From contig CM119267.1 of NCBI GenBank assembly GCA_051294375.1, positions 13,814,832 through 13,878,831 on the forward strand: a DNA stretch of 64,000 nucleotides, read 5' to 3'. This DNA comes from Paraspadella gotoi. Its lineage: Eukaryota; Chaetognatha. The translations under genes and the position numbers were made by a program. Below the pieces are notes generated by a model. The model saw only the letters and a program-made list of their open reading frames with translations, did no database searches and had not been told where the DNA came from. Below are positions 21,015 through 32,463 of the stretch, piece by piece; within the stretch, counting starts at the first letter, position 1; the number at the start of each line of letters is the position of its first letter.

Positions 21015-21640
21015 AAAGAGTTACATTTATGACAATTGAAAACGTTTTTGATAATTACTTGTAAAATACTTAATGTACAATTACGATCATTGTATTATTA
21101 GAATCTACAAAATTGTACCTTTAATTCGATATGTATTTTTTACAATGTTGATATTTGGTTCTGATAATACATCAGAGGTAAATAAAAATGATAACTTTTG
21201 CTTCTAAGAAAGGTTACCCGTAGCCATAATTATTTTATTGATATTTTACAATATAAAAAAATATTCTGGAGCATCTACAGCATTAATTATATTTTTAATT
21301 GTCGCTTTTTTTGACATATGAATTAAGATTCATCCCTGAATCTATCCTAATGGAGATAATGAGACTGAGAAAAGGCAGGGATTTTTATAGTAACGGTTTA
21401 ACTAAAAAAATAATAAAAAAGAACTGGAAATTAGTTTTAAATTAAAAATGTAGATATGTGGACAACTCTTTTTCTTTTCCATGGAACTCTTGTATTTTTT
21501 GTCGTTTCATAAATGAAACACAGCTCTTATGAATCACAAAAGGCCAAAGTTTCTCGATATATAAATTTTATTTTCTATTCTAATATTAAAATGCCGAAAA
21601 ATAGCTGGAAAGTAACCGCGACAATTTTTTTCCATCATGG
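21015..21640. other. AT-rich non-coding DNA, no gene seen
   Basis: No coding or RNA signal. Positions 21,094 and 21,146 are breakpoints of the rearranged copies at 30,607 and 41,795. Confidence 0.5.
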
Positions 21641-21790
21641 TAGGTTAGAAGTGAGGGTTAAGGATTAGGATAAGGACTAGGGTTATGGACTTAGGTTAGT
21701 GATTTAGGTTGGTGATTAGGGTTTAGAGTTCAGGTTTTCGAGTTAAAGATTAGGGTTAAGTGCTAAGGTTAATGATGAAGGTTATGAAGT
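21641..21790. repeat. Degenerate telomere-like (TTAGGG) tract
   Basis: About 150 bases of irregular GGGTTA/TTAGGTTAGTGA/TTAGGGTTTAG units. Opposite orientation to the tracts at 2,172 and 3,280. Copies: 41,521-41,676 and, inverted, ~45,525-45,635. Confidence 0.6.
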
Positions 21791-21970
21791 TGATTATGCG
21801 TTTAGTATTGAGGAACTGAAATAGGGCGCTTTTAGGAAACAGAGCCCAAAAACTACCTAGCGACACATCACATCCAACTGAAAACATACGTGTCCCTCCC
21901 CCTCCAAAAAAAATCTCAGAGACAGTTCGCCATTCCCTGCGACTGAACCGTAATCTCTCTCTCTTTTTTT

Positions 21971-22214
21971 AGTCAAGAAGCGATCATCATCGTCGTCGTC
22001 GTCGTCGTCGTTGTCCAATCAACCCGTTCGTACCTTTCGGCGAACAGGTTTTTCTCATTTTTCTTCCTCTCTTTCCTCTTCGTTGCAGAATCGAGATTCG
22101 AAAGAGAAAAATCCCAAATCGAAATCTCGGAATCGAAATGCCGCCCAGAGGAGAGATTCCGCGCGTCTTCTTCGTCGCTTCTCGACCGAAAGAGAGGACA
22201 TCAGGGATTTCTAG
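21971..22214 (+). other. Possible SR-like coding exon or chance frame
   Basis: After an acceptor-like CTTTTTTTAG a plus-strand frame runs to a TAG at 22,212-22,214. It encodes KKR, a serine run from a (TCG)n tract, then SLQNRDSKEKNPKSKSRNRN, rich in Arg, Ser and Lys. A second acceptor-like CCTCTTCGTTGCAG lies inside it at ~22,089. It could be an exon of an Arg/Ser-rich nuclear protein, but there is no start codon context or second exon to support it. Repeated at 44,190-44,432 (+) and 45,125-45,362 (-). Confidence 0.15.
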
Positions 22215-22560
22215 TTCTTTTTCTGAGAGGACGAGGGGGGCAGCGAGAGAGGGAGATTCATAGATGGGAAGAGAGACGGGATGAGGAAGCGGAAAGATAG
22301 AGAAAGACGGTAATTAAAAAACGTAATATATACTAGGTGTCGTGTAAACAATTAGAAATTCATCATTGATCACGTAGTCAAAGTGTATATTTTACATGTC
22401 AACGAAGATTAAAAATGTTCACTTGGTCGTAAATAAAAAATCAAAAAAAAAAAAAAAATTCAAAAACCCGAGAAAGAGAAAGAGTTCAGCAGAAGCGAAA
22501 AAAAAAAGAAAAAAGTTGAAAAAAGCGAAATGTGCAAAAAAGGAAACAGCGGGGAAAGGC

Positions 22561-22564
<4 letters not shown>

Positions 22565-22628
<64 letters not shown>

Positions 22629-22659
22629 AGAGAGAGAGAGAAGAGAGAGAGAGAGAGAA
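22565..22659. repeat. (GA)n microsatellite at a rearrangement breakpoint
   Basis: Interrupted GA tract. The inverted copy begins (44,689) and the final direct copy begins (56,433) inside this same tract, so it marks one end of the rearranged block. Confidence 0.9.
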
Positions 22660-23805
22660 AGATAGAGAAGAGATGATGTTCGGTTGTTCATGAAATAATC
22701 TGATGAAATGAACAATCCAACGTGACGATCACGTGAACCTCAGCGAGCACGGAATGAATCTTGAGACGAGAGTCCGCTGGGGGAGGGGGCGAAGAGGGAA
22801 GAAAAGGAGGAAGAAGATGCGGAAAGAGGAGATGAAGAGAGAGGGAGAGGAGGATGCGACGAAAGAACAGACGCGTTAGAGAAGCGGCAAAAAGGAAACG
22901 GAAAAGTCGGTGAGAGAGAGAGGGAAAAAAAAAAAGAACCTTGAAAAATAGGCTCGAACGAGAGACGAAGTAGCCGATGAATATGGCGCAAGCCTTTTTT
23001 TTTTTTCCGCGTGGCGCAGGGAATTTGGTTGTTGACGACGAGAAATTACGGTCGAAAACCGAGGCTCGATTAGTGACGAGCGAATTTCGATTGCAGTTAC
23101 GGAAATTGGTTTTCTGAATTTGTGTTTTCTTACACATTTTTGAACCAAACGTTCGCGATGCGCGGGGGTTCTTCGATGTAAAAGCGTACGAAGCTGAATA
23201 CCTATCTCTCTCGGGGCGATGCGAAAGTCATTGTCGCTGGCCATACTCACTTCCCTAAATTACGCTCGGATTGGGAATCAAGAACTAACGGAAACTCTTC
23301 GGGATGCCTAAAACCCGCCCCCATGTTGTTTTCTTATTGTTGTTTCTTCGCTTTTATTTTTTTTTTTATTCTTTTTTTCTTTTTTGTCGGTGATGCAATA
23401 CTGTACCGTAAACCGGCGCCCCCCCCACTACAATCACTGTCCGTTGATTGGCTTTACGTATCATACCTGAACAAGCGACCTCGGTTCAAGGCTGAATTTA
23501 GTGCGATTATCTTGGGGAGTGGGGAATGAATCTTTTTGGTAGTTTGATCTGGGGGAGGAAAATATTTTCTAGTTTTCTTAACCGTGATGGTTGTGTAATG
23601 TAAATGAGTTGCGGCCACAGACAGACGTCAGATTGCGTCAGGACTCTTTAGATGTGCAACAATGGAATAGTCATTTTTGACTGTGTTTTATATGATTTTG
23701 AATTATTTCATTAATTCAAGGAAAATAGCGCCTCATTAAATCAATAAAAAAAAAATAATATAGTAAACATACGTTTTTGAAGTCAATCGGATTTTTATCG
23801 TTTTC
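22660..23805. other. Non-coding, GA-rich then AT-rich, no gene seen
   Basis: Contains an E-box TCACGTGA at 22,729-22,736 with a degenerate second one 11 bases upstream. A T-rich ~75-base segment at about 23,320-23,395 is absent from the copy near 57,065, where a short CCGTAAAACCGGCG(C)n unit is duplicated instead. Confidence 0.45.
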
Positions 23806-23855
<50 letters not shown>

Positions 23856-23893
23856 CTCTCTCTCTCTCCTTCTCTCTCTCTCTCTCTCTCTCT
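23806..23893. repeat. (CT)n microsatellite
   Basis: CT tract with a few interruptions; counterpart of 57,483-57,559. Confidence 0.95.
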
Positions 23894-24363
23894 TTCCTCC
23901 CCCTTCTCTTTCGCTTTTATGTTTCTGTCTTTGGTTATTGCCTCGCACGCGTGTTCCGCCGTTTCGCGCTGTATATTAATGATTTGGCGCGAAAGCAAAA
24001 AGAGTCACCGCCGCAGAGACTCCGAACCGGGTAGGAGTAATTTGTCTCGGAGCAAAGCGAAGGGTGGTGCGTGGAGAGTGGGCGGTGGACGGTGGTTGGA
24101 GGGTAAAATAATTGGGGTGAGGGACTTTTTCAAACCATTGAGTTGGTAAAAAGAGAGAGTGGGGAAGAGATAGGGAAAAAGAGATTGAGAGGAGGAGAGA
24201 GATTGAGAGAGAGTTTTTCAAACAAAGAATGAGAAAGGACATGGTCAGTTTTGAAAGACAGTGAAGGTGAGGCAGGGGAAGCAAAGAAAAATAGGCTAAG
24301 TTTGAAATTGGTGAAGGTTGAAAAAGAGGAAGATTCGAGAGAGAGAGAGAGTAGCTAAAATCG

Positions 24364-24560
24364 GCTATTGCCGAGGCATTCGGCATCTTCTGGCCATTCG
24401 TTTTAGGTCGAGACCGACAGCCTGGTGCTGTCCCATTGACCAGAACTGGTTCTCAAGAGTATTAAGAGAGGCAGTTTACATCAAGCCTCGAGCCCTCTTT
24501 GAACCGTGATTGGGGACGATTTCGATCTCCTCCAAGCTTATGATCACTTCTAAAGTTGGT
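24364..24560 (+). pseudogene. Penelope-like GIY-YIG nuclease relic, frameshifted
   Basis: Frameshifted counterpart of the better-kept fragment at 58,012-58,404. DQNWFSR, REAVYIK and the LFEP/NRD region can be followed only by changing frame. The (R)EAIYIK..PSLNRD..R pattern is typical of the C-terminal end of GIY-YIG nucleases attached to Penelope-type reverse transcriptases. No reverse transcriptase was found beside it. Confidence 0.6.
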
Positions 24561-26680
24561 GGTGGAACGCCAACGCCGCCCCAACCGCAAACAATGACTT
24601 CCCCGTGTCCCACCCAACGGGTCACGGAGGAAGGCTTCCCCAGCAGACATTGGGACGTCCAATGTCCAATGTCCAAACAATAAAAAGGCAAAGTAAAGCA
24701 AAGCAAAGCGCCAAAGCTAAGCAAATTTCTTAGAGAAAGTAAAGGGAAATGTCATGTAGTAGCGAAAGTAAAAGAAAAAGTAATCTTTTAGAGGAGGGGA
24801 AAGTTAAATAGAGGGAAAAATTTGAAAAAAAAAGTTGTAAATTTCAGGGGTTAGTAATCACCTAAAGTGTTTTTACAAAAAATTGTTGAAAACTTCGCGA
24901 CTGAAAATCGTCGAGGAAACGAACGCCCGCGGAAAGAAAATACGACTCGTGGAGAAAACTAGTCTCGAAGTTTCCTTTTGATGCTTGCGATGTTGTGATG
25001 CTGTGATGGTGCGATGTTGGTTGGTAAGAATTATTCTAGTTTTTCAAAGTAAGTTATTAATTTTTGACGAATACGAAGTGAGTTCTCAGCAGTGACCCAA
25101 CTGGAAGAGGGAGGGCGGGGAATAAAACTGATTGGAATTGGCTGAGAAAAAAAGGGAAAATGAAAGTATAGATTGAAAATGCGACCCGAACGCGGTCTCC
25201 CCAGGGAGTGTGCAGGGGTTGTCCGCCTCTGTAATTGGCTTTTTCTGGGTAGTTGGATAAAAAACTAAACTGCGGGAAGGCCCTGCGGGAGTGGGCGGCG
25301 GGAGGGCGCAGAAGCCTCCGGGTTGGGGAGCGGGGGCCCTGCGTGCTATTTAGAACTGCGGGTGCGTTACTTGTGGCGCTAGGCAGGTTGGCGGGCAGGA
25401 GGGGGGCGAGAATTTTGCACGAGGTGGCAGCTGATGGTCGAGGCTGATGATGGCTGTTTCGTGGGCAGTGACAGTTGACACTTCAGGAGAGAGAAAAGCT
25501 CCGAAAAGAAAACCCTGTTGGATGCAGTTGCCGCTTTATCTAAAAAAAACTTAAAGGATCCGGTCGCCTGAGCGCAGTCTGTCAAAGTGCCATCATTTAT
25601 CGCCCAACCCACCAAAAACAAAAGCGGAAACACAGCGGAAAAAAGTTTTGTTTTTTAAACTACCAGACTTGTTCTAGAAAAGGTAGAGTGGAAAAGAGCA
25701 ACGAGAGAGAGAGAGGAGAGAGAGAGAGAGACGAGACTCGACCGTAGAGAGAGGAGATGAAGAGAGAGCGGAGAGAGGAAAGAGATGCAGATGAGGCACG
25801 AGAGAGATGCGGAGAGAGAGAGAGGAGAGAGTTGAAAGGCCCGCAGGCTTGGGGGCCGTGAATGCATTGAATGAATGAGACAAAGACGTCGGGGGGACAG
25901 AAAAGAGATGGAGCGCAGACCGAACAAGTGGGAGGGACCTAAAGCGATAAAGCTGGAGGAAGAAGGCGGGTGGCAACAGGCGAAGAAAGAACGACACTGT
26001 GTTAAGAACAGCGTGAAAAAACCTAGTTTGACTTTTGTAGCTGTTTTCTCCACTCGCATGCTGTTTACTAAATTGATTAAATGATTAAATTAATAAATGA
26101 TAAATCAAATTATTTTTAATTTTAAGACGGAATTTGGATTCTTTGTTAAAAAGTTGATATAGAATAGTAAATTCTTTTTTTAAAATATTCTTTCATTAAG
26201 TTTTGCGTTCAAAAATCATAAAAACCTATATTTACAAAAGCCTGCATTTTTAATTCCAGCTTAAAAAATTATTAGTTTTTTGTAATTTTACCTACTTAAT
26301 AATATAATTTTTGAAAAAAATATATTTCTTTTTAATCACTTTTAATGAGGAAACTGAATCTACTCTTTAGGAATTTTAAAAAACAAACCATTTTGACATT
26401 TTTTGGACATAATAACTACTAGATTAGTATTAATAATATGATACATAGATAGTAGATAAACTAGATAATAAACTTGCTGAAATTTTTGATTCCAAACTAT
26501 TCACTTCACCCTTACTGTTAACTGTTTCGCAAATTTTGTGGTTTGAAAGCATTTCTTTTCTCTTTTGCGGTTGCGTTCGATGCAGCTCTGACTCGCATTC
26601 TGGTTCTTGTCACTGTCGTGGTGGATATTGCACTTCACTTTTTTAAAGTTGGGAGGGGGCGCGGAAGATCAACCCCGACG
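24561..26680. other. Non-coding, GA-rich and AT-rich, no gene seen
   Basis: About 450 bases of GC-rich DNA at ~25,030-25,475 have no counterpart in the later copy, where ~130 different bases occupy the place (58,665-58,790). GA-rich stretch at 25,695-25,830. From 26,080 to 26,640 the DNA is AT-rich. Confidence 0.45.
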
Positions 26681-26681
26681 G

Positions 26682-26727
26682 CCCTAGCGCCGACCTAGCG
26701 CCGCTAGCGCCGCCTAGCGCCGCCTTT
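26682..26727. repeat. Short VNTR (CTAGCGCCGC)n
   Basis: Four to five units of ~10-11 bases, CTAGCGCCGC with variation. The copy at ~59,830-59,853 has only about two units, so the array is length-variable. Confidence 0.8.
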
Positions 26728-27583
26728 CGTTAAACTAAGTTTTGAGAGTCCGTAAGTGTCCGAGCGGCGGAGCGGCGGCGGTGTTCCGCCATGGTGAGGG
26801 AAGGACTGAATTAAATTAATAAGCGGCCGTTCGTGTACCCAATCGAATTCGCAATTCCCCCCCTCCGCCCCAATCCACACGGAATGGAAGTCTCACTGTT
26901 TGGCTCGACTCACCAACGAATAAAATATTAAATATTTTTTTGATTGAAATATTACAGAGTAAATAATTAATTGTTTAAAGTCACCGTTGATGCGGATGAA
27001 TGGCGCCAAACCGCTCGAAATACGCGAGCCTGAGTGGTAATAACGCCGCACGGTTTACATGTAAGATTTTCCGAACGGTTCGTCCTTCCAACTTCCGGTT
27101 TACGCGAGGTCACGTTGACGCGCACGCGTCGCGAAAGTTTTTCGTAAGATGCACGAAATTGGGTTTCGCGTTTCGGCCTTTCATGCGGTCGGGTAGTGGG
27201 GGCGAGGTGGGTGGAACTGCTCCCCGCCTGACCTTCGAAGCAGGCACGAATTTCCGTCGTCAACGACTCTGCGACCTTCAACGCTTAGCCGCCACGCCGC
27301 TCCCTGCAGCCGCCGCAGCGTGTCAACGCTGCCGCTTTTGTTCGAATGTTCTCAAATGCTGGAGAAGTTTCAAGTCCCGGTTATTCTGTTGACGCGCGAA
27401 CAAGTATTCGTTGAGAGAGCAGGAGAGAGAGAGGAAAAGGCAGGAGAAGAGAGGAGAGGGAAGAAGGAAAGAGAGAACGAGATAGAAGCGCGAGAGAGGA
27501 GAGAGGGGAGAGAGGGAGAGAGGCGAGGCCACACCCAAGGCGAGGACGAAGTGGAGGGGAGGAGGTATCCTCTCTTCTTTTTT
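26728..27583. other. Non-coding, ends at a 25-N gap
   Basis: Balanced composition, GA-rich after 27,410. No gene recognised. Homologous to ~59,855-60,650, beyond which the sequence missing at this gap appears to continue. Confidence 0.45.
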
Positions 27584-27608
27584 NNNNNNNNNNNNNNNNN
27601 NNNNNNNN
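27584..27608. other. Assembly gap, exactly 25 N
   Basis: One of three gaps of exactly 25 N (also 41,715-41,739 and 44,664-44,688). Fixed-size gaps differ from the variable ones (271, 232, 190, 158 and 80 N) and separate the duplicated blocks, which suggests a gap-filling step. Confidence 0.95.
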
Positions 27609-28222
27609 ACGCGCGCGTCGGGTCCTTCCGTTTTCACTTTTTAGAGTCAGTGCGCGCTCTCGCACCGCGTCCGCGCTACAGGCCAATTACCCTCCGGCGG
27701 GGCGCGGCCTTCGTGGTCGAAGCCGAAAATGCACTGTGTGCCTCGTTCCTTCGTCGCGTTAGCCGTAAATACAAGGAGCCTTTGTATTTTGTTCATTGTG
27801 CAATAAAAACGGTGGAGGATGTGGGGGGGGGTGGGAGGGGCAAAAACGCGACGAAGCCGCAGCATTGACTTTTATTTTTTAATATCTTTTTTTAATTGAT
27901 CGTACTATTTTGAACATTCCGGTATTTTTCAATGAGCGGAGAAGACTGTGATTCCTGTTTAGTGTTTGAGAGACGAGAGTTGTTTTTGTGTTGGGTTTTC
28001 GTTTCGTTCCCGTCTCATATTCCCTCCTAAAGACATTAAAAAACAGTCGTTAAACCTTGGCAACTTCCTTCTTTGCGAACATAAATCAGCGTTGAGGGCC
28101 TTTATCCGCTTCCCGTCCGTCGGCAGACCTTTCTCGAAAAAAGCCTCTTTTTTGCAACAACCCAAAAGACGGATTTCTCCAGGTTGTAGATTCGACCTCC
28201 GGTCCCTCATTTGGAATTTTAT

Positions 28223-28291
<69 letters not shown>

Positions 28292-30607
28292 AAAAGTTAA
28301 AACATATCTCGTACTCAAGGTTAAACCACTAGTTACTCTCCTATATTTTGGAGTTCTAAGAAAAGTTTTGATTTGAACGTAATCGTATAAAATGCGATTT
28401 TTTTCAACCTCTTTTAACTCAGTTACGTCACTTTTCCATAAGGTAGGTTCTTTTTAATCTCATTCCGTCCATCTGGCCAAGTCATAATCAAACGGGCGCA
28501 TTTTTAGTAGAGGATATCTATTCGAAAACTTATTTGATTTTTTAAAAATTATATTGTTTCAGAATCTACCCTGTATCCGTTCGCGAGTGACTCCAAATAA
28601 ATGCGTACCATTTTTCATTGGATAAATATTTTTAAAATTTTCTTTCCTCATTGTATAGCAAAGTACTGGACGTTNNNNNNNNNNNNNNNNNNNNNNNNNN
28701 NNNNNNNNNNNNNNNNNNNNNNNNNNNNNNNNNNNNNNNNNNNNNNNNNNNNNNNNNNNNNNNNNNNNNNNNNNNNNNNNNNNNNNNNNNNNNNNNNNNN
28801 NNNNNNNNNNNNNNNNNNNNNNNNNNNNNNNNNNNNNNNNNNNNNNNNNNNNNNNNNNNNNNNNNNNNNNNNNNNNNNNNNNNNNNNNNNNNNNNNNNNN
28901 NNNNNNNNNNNNNNNNNNNNNNNNNNNNNNNNNNNNNNNNNNNNNAATTATCTGGGAATCCTTAAGATATAAAATAATTATTCAAGAGAGTCAAGAACAT
29001 GCTCAGGAGTCAGGACAGCAATTTTTTTTTAATTGGACAACTTATATATAATGAATACTTAAGATTTACAATTAAAAAAATAAGTAAAAAATCATTACTC
29101 AGAAATTACTCAACATTACAATAGTTCAGATGCGCCACGTCAATGGCGCCGAGAGATTTTCGACGCCGTTCACNNNNNNNNNNNNNNNNNNNNNNNNNNN
29201 NNNNNNNNNNNNNNNNNNNNNNNNNNNNNNNNNNNNNNNNNNNNNNNNNNNNNNNNNNNNNNNNNNNNNNNNNNNNNNNNNNNNNNNNNNNNNNNNNNNN
29301 NNNNNNNNNNNNNNNNNNNNNNNNNNNNNNNNNNNNNNNNNNNNNNNNNNNNNNNNNNNNNNNNNNNNNNNNNNNNNNNNNNNNNNNNNNNNNNNNNNNN
29401 NNNNNAGAGTTTCGCCCCGCCTTCCAGAAGATTCCAACACGTTCATGTGGATCTAGTGGGACCGCTGCCGGTCTCTCGCGGGGCCACATATCTCCTTACC
29501 GTGGTGGAACCGTTTCACCCGCTGGCCAGAGCGTGCCCCTTGTCTGATATCAGGGCGACGAACGGTAGTGCAAGCCTTCTCCATCGGGTGGGTCGCCGTT
29601 TCGGCGTCCACTTCACCTAACGTCGGATCGCGGCGCACAGTTTGTTTCCGAGCTATGGCGCCAACTGGCGGCGTCTCTGGGCGCCAACTTACACCATACG
29701 ACGTCGTATCTTCCTCAAGCAAACGAAATGGTGGAGATGTTCCACAGGGACCTCAAAGCGTCGCTTCGCGCCAAATTATCCGGCGCGGATTGGGTCGACA
29801 AGCTCCCTTGGGTCCTCCTGGGCCTCCGATCATCGCCCAAGGCCGACCTCAAGGCTTCATCGGCAGAGTTGGTCTTCGGAGAAGATCTGGCGCTCCCGGC
29901 CGAATTCGTCCCGGACGGCGCGCTGCCGCCCGATCCGGACGCGCTGCTGCGGACCCTGCGTCGCGAGGTGGACGCCTTTCGACCAGTCGACGGAACACGT
30001 CACGGAGATCCCCCCCAGAAGCTTCCAGACGGCCTTCAAAACTGCCATCTTGCTCTGGTGCGCCGCGACGCCCATCGCGGCCCTCTTGCCCAAGTCTATG
30101 ACGGCCCATACGAAATCGTCTCTCGTGGCGCCAAGTTTTTCCGCCTCGACTTTGCCGGCCGCCTCGACGATGTCTCGGTCGACCGCCTCAAACCTTTCGT
30201 CGATGACGCGGACGGCGCTCCGACCGTCCCGACGTGGCTGATGATGAAGCCACTCAACCCACGGTTGACGAGGATGCCACACAACCCGCCGTCGCAGATC
30301 CCGAGGTCCCAACGTCTTCAACAAGCGCGAGGCCGACAAGGTTTCGTCGTCCACCTTTGCGCTATTCGAATCAAGCCTCCATCTCTTATCGAGACGTCGT
30401 CTTGGGGGGGGGGGCAGTGAAGACGCTGTCGGATCAACGACACGGAGAAAAGATTTCGCCTCAACGCTCATTGGCGGATCAAGCGAAAACTAACGAATCA
30501 GAAATCGACAAGAAATAGCACAGACTAAAAGAGTTTACATTTTATGACAATTGAAACGTTTTTGATAATTACTTGTAAAATACTTAATGTACAATTACGA
30601 TCATTGT
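27609..30607 (+). repeat. Partial direct copy of 18,255-21,094
   Basis: Matches copy A base for base apart from many 1-3-base indels, with two internal gaps (28,675-28,945 and 29,174-29,405). It ends abruptly at GATCATTGTA, where sequence matching 10,679 onward begins. Confidence 0.85.
29116..30528 (+). pseudogene. Gypsy-type integrase, second copy (with N gap)
   Basis: Same element as at 19,700-21,014. The C-terminal half is the best preserved of the four copies: one frame of 230 codons (29,728-30,420) begins just before the catalytic Glu and runs through the GPY-type module. The zinc finger and first catalytic Asp region are partly lost in the gap. Small indels break the rest. Confidence 0.8.
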
Positions 30608-31237
30608 AAATCTTTAAAGAAGTAAAAGCTTTTGCTCCATATAAGAAATATTAGATGTTTTATATAAAAAATAAATGATAAAAGCTTAAATAAAATTTAA
30701 AAAATATATGTTTTGTATTTCTATCTATTTAAAATTATAATATGATAAACAACAGTGGGTCAAGCTTTTTGTTCAGTTAAACATAATGAAAATGAATATT
30801 TTTTTTCCACAGAAAAAAAGGTAGACATCCAACTTTTTATATTAAACTGAAATAACTTTTAATTTATAATTTTACATATTTAAAATAATATTTTATCATG
30901 CTTCTATATGTATTTTTGATTGTTTTTTACTTAACTAAAAATACATAAAAATTTATTTAGTAAAAAAAAAGCTTTATTGGTAATCAAATGTAATTCAGTC
31001 TTTCCTTTTTCCAAATCCGAATGAATAACAAAAAAATTCAATGCCTTCATTAAAATTTTTAACTCCGAAAACTGTTATACTTTTAACTAGGTTTTAAACA
31101 AATCCTGTCTTAACATTTTTGAAATAAAATTTATAGAAACTAGTTCAGAAAGGTGTCCCATAATTAGGGCTTTAATTTGATACCTTGCCACCTCCTATCT
31201 TTTTTCTTTTAAAAGTTATGCAAAAAAATAATTTTTG

Positions 31238-31387
31238 ATTGAAAGCTTGCAGAGACCTGCTCTGTCATTATTCTTGTAAGAGTGATGGAGCCTAAAACCA
31301 CCAAAGCTTGTCCAAAGTCAGAGCAAGATAGCTTATTTATTAAATAAATATATAATTTTTATATTGGTGGTACCAATTTCATATAAT
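31238..31387 (+). repeat. Dispersed short repeat R, copy in block B
   Basis: Counterpart of 11,318-11,465. Confidence 0.8.
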
Positions 31388-31651
31388 TAAAAGAGAGAGA
31401 GAGAAAAAAAGAGAAACTGGACAGCCGCTGCAAAGTTGAACTAGTCTATCTATATAAAATTGTTTTGTAAATAAAACATAAATATATGAGTGTAGGAATT
31501 GAATATAACAATTTAAAAGACCTCATGATGAGTAGCCTTATCTAAATTTTCAGCTTCTTATGGTTATACACTTGAGCTATTTTCAATGTAAAAACAGCGT
31601 GCGATGAGATGATAACAACGACTACGGTCAAAAAGAAGCAGAACGAATTAA

Positions 31652-31688
31652 ATCTCGCCAAGTCGGGCATTCGCCCGTCTGGCGAGAT
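31652..31688. other. GC-rich hairpin, block B copy
   Basis: Counterpart of 11,735-11,772. The form here, ATCTCGCCAAGTCGGGC-ATT-CGCCCGTCTGGCGAGAT, pairs slightly better than that in copy A. Confidence 0.55.
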
Positions 31689-31778
31689 AAAAAAAAATAA
31701 GCGCCAAGCTTTCGAGCCGTGACAATTTAATCAAGAAAACCGTAAGTAGAGAGGACGTATTATTTAAAAAAAAATCAC

Positions 31779-32463
31779 CTGCATAGGCACGGCTTGGTGA
31801 GTTCCTGAGCATTTGTGCAATACGTTATATCACCGCGGTCGCATTTTTTCGGATCGATCATGCAGAAACAAGCGTGGCTCGATCTTCCGCGGTGATTGCG
31901 GTAAACGCCTCACGTTCTGATAGAGTGGTCGGTGGGCGACAGCCGGTCAAACGGCGGCGGGCGGGCGGGTGCAGCGGCGGCGCCCAGTCTGCATTGTACG
32001 TGGGTTCGAATAGCCAAAACGGCGAGCGTTCGGTAATGGATAGGCCACCACCGGCGTGCCCGCTCGAAAAGGTCTTCTAATGAGGCGAATTGGCTGGGCC
32101 TGGTGATACTGATATGCGTGCGAGTTTTGACTTGAGCCGGTATCGGGACGCCAGCTGTTTGTGTTCCAGTATTGCAACTCATCCACGACGGGTCCTGACC
32201 GAAGCGAATCGTTAGAGCAACGAATAGGCCAAGATGACGTTTCTGGTAAAGGCCAAGATTATGCAGAACCGCACATGGCGTTGCGATGCGCTGGCGATCG
32301 GTATGCAGTTCCAAATGTCATTGGGCCGTGCCGGAGTACTGCCCGATGCATCATTCAGTAATATGATGGGCAAGCCCACCAGGAGAGTCATGGCGAGGAA
32401 CGGGATGAGGAAGAACCACGCCGCCGTGAGTGTACATCAAGTAGGGAATTTCCAGATGTTCGT
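31779..32463 (-). pseudogene. SLC6 exon 2, broken copy B
   Basis: Aligns along its whole length with 11,860-12,566 and keeps both splice sites (CTAG|ACGAAC and AG|GTGATT), but many indels destroy the frame. Shared with copy C and absent from A: GATGCATCGGG in place of GATGATCGGG (TM2), CGGTAATGG in place of CGGTTAATGG, and a lost T in GGCGTAGC. There is no exon 3 copy nearby, so it cannot make a full transporter. Confidence 0.85.

Noticed and set aside
28601-29547. Open frames running through N blocks
   Set aside because: They exist only because unknown bases are read as open.
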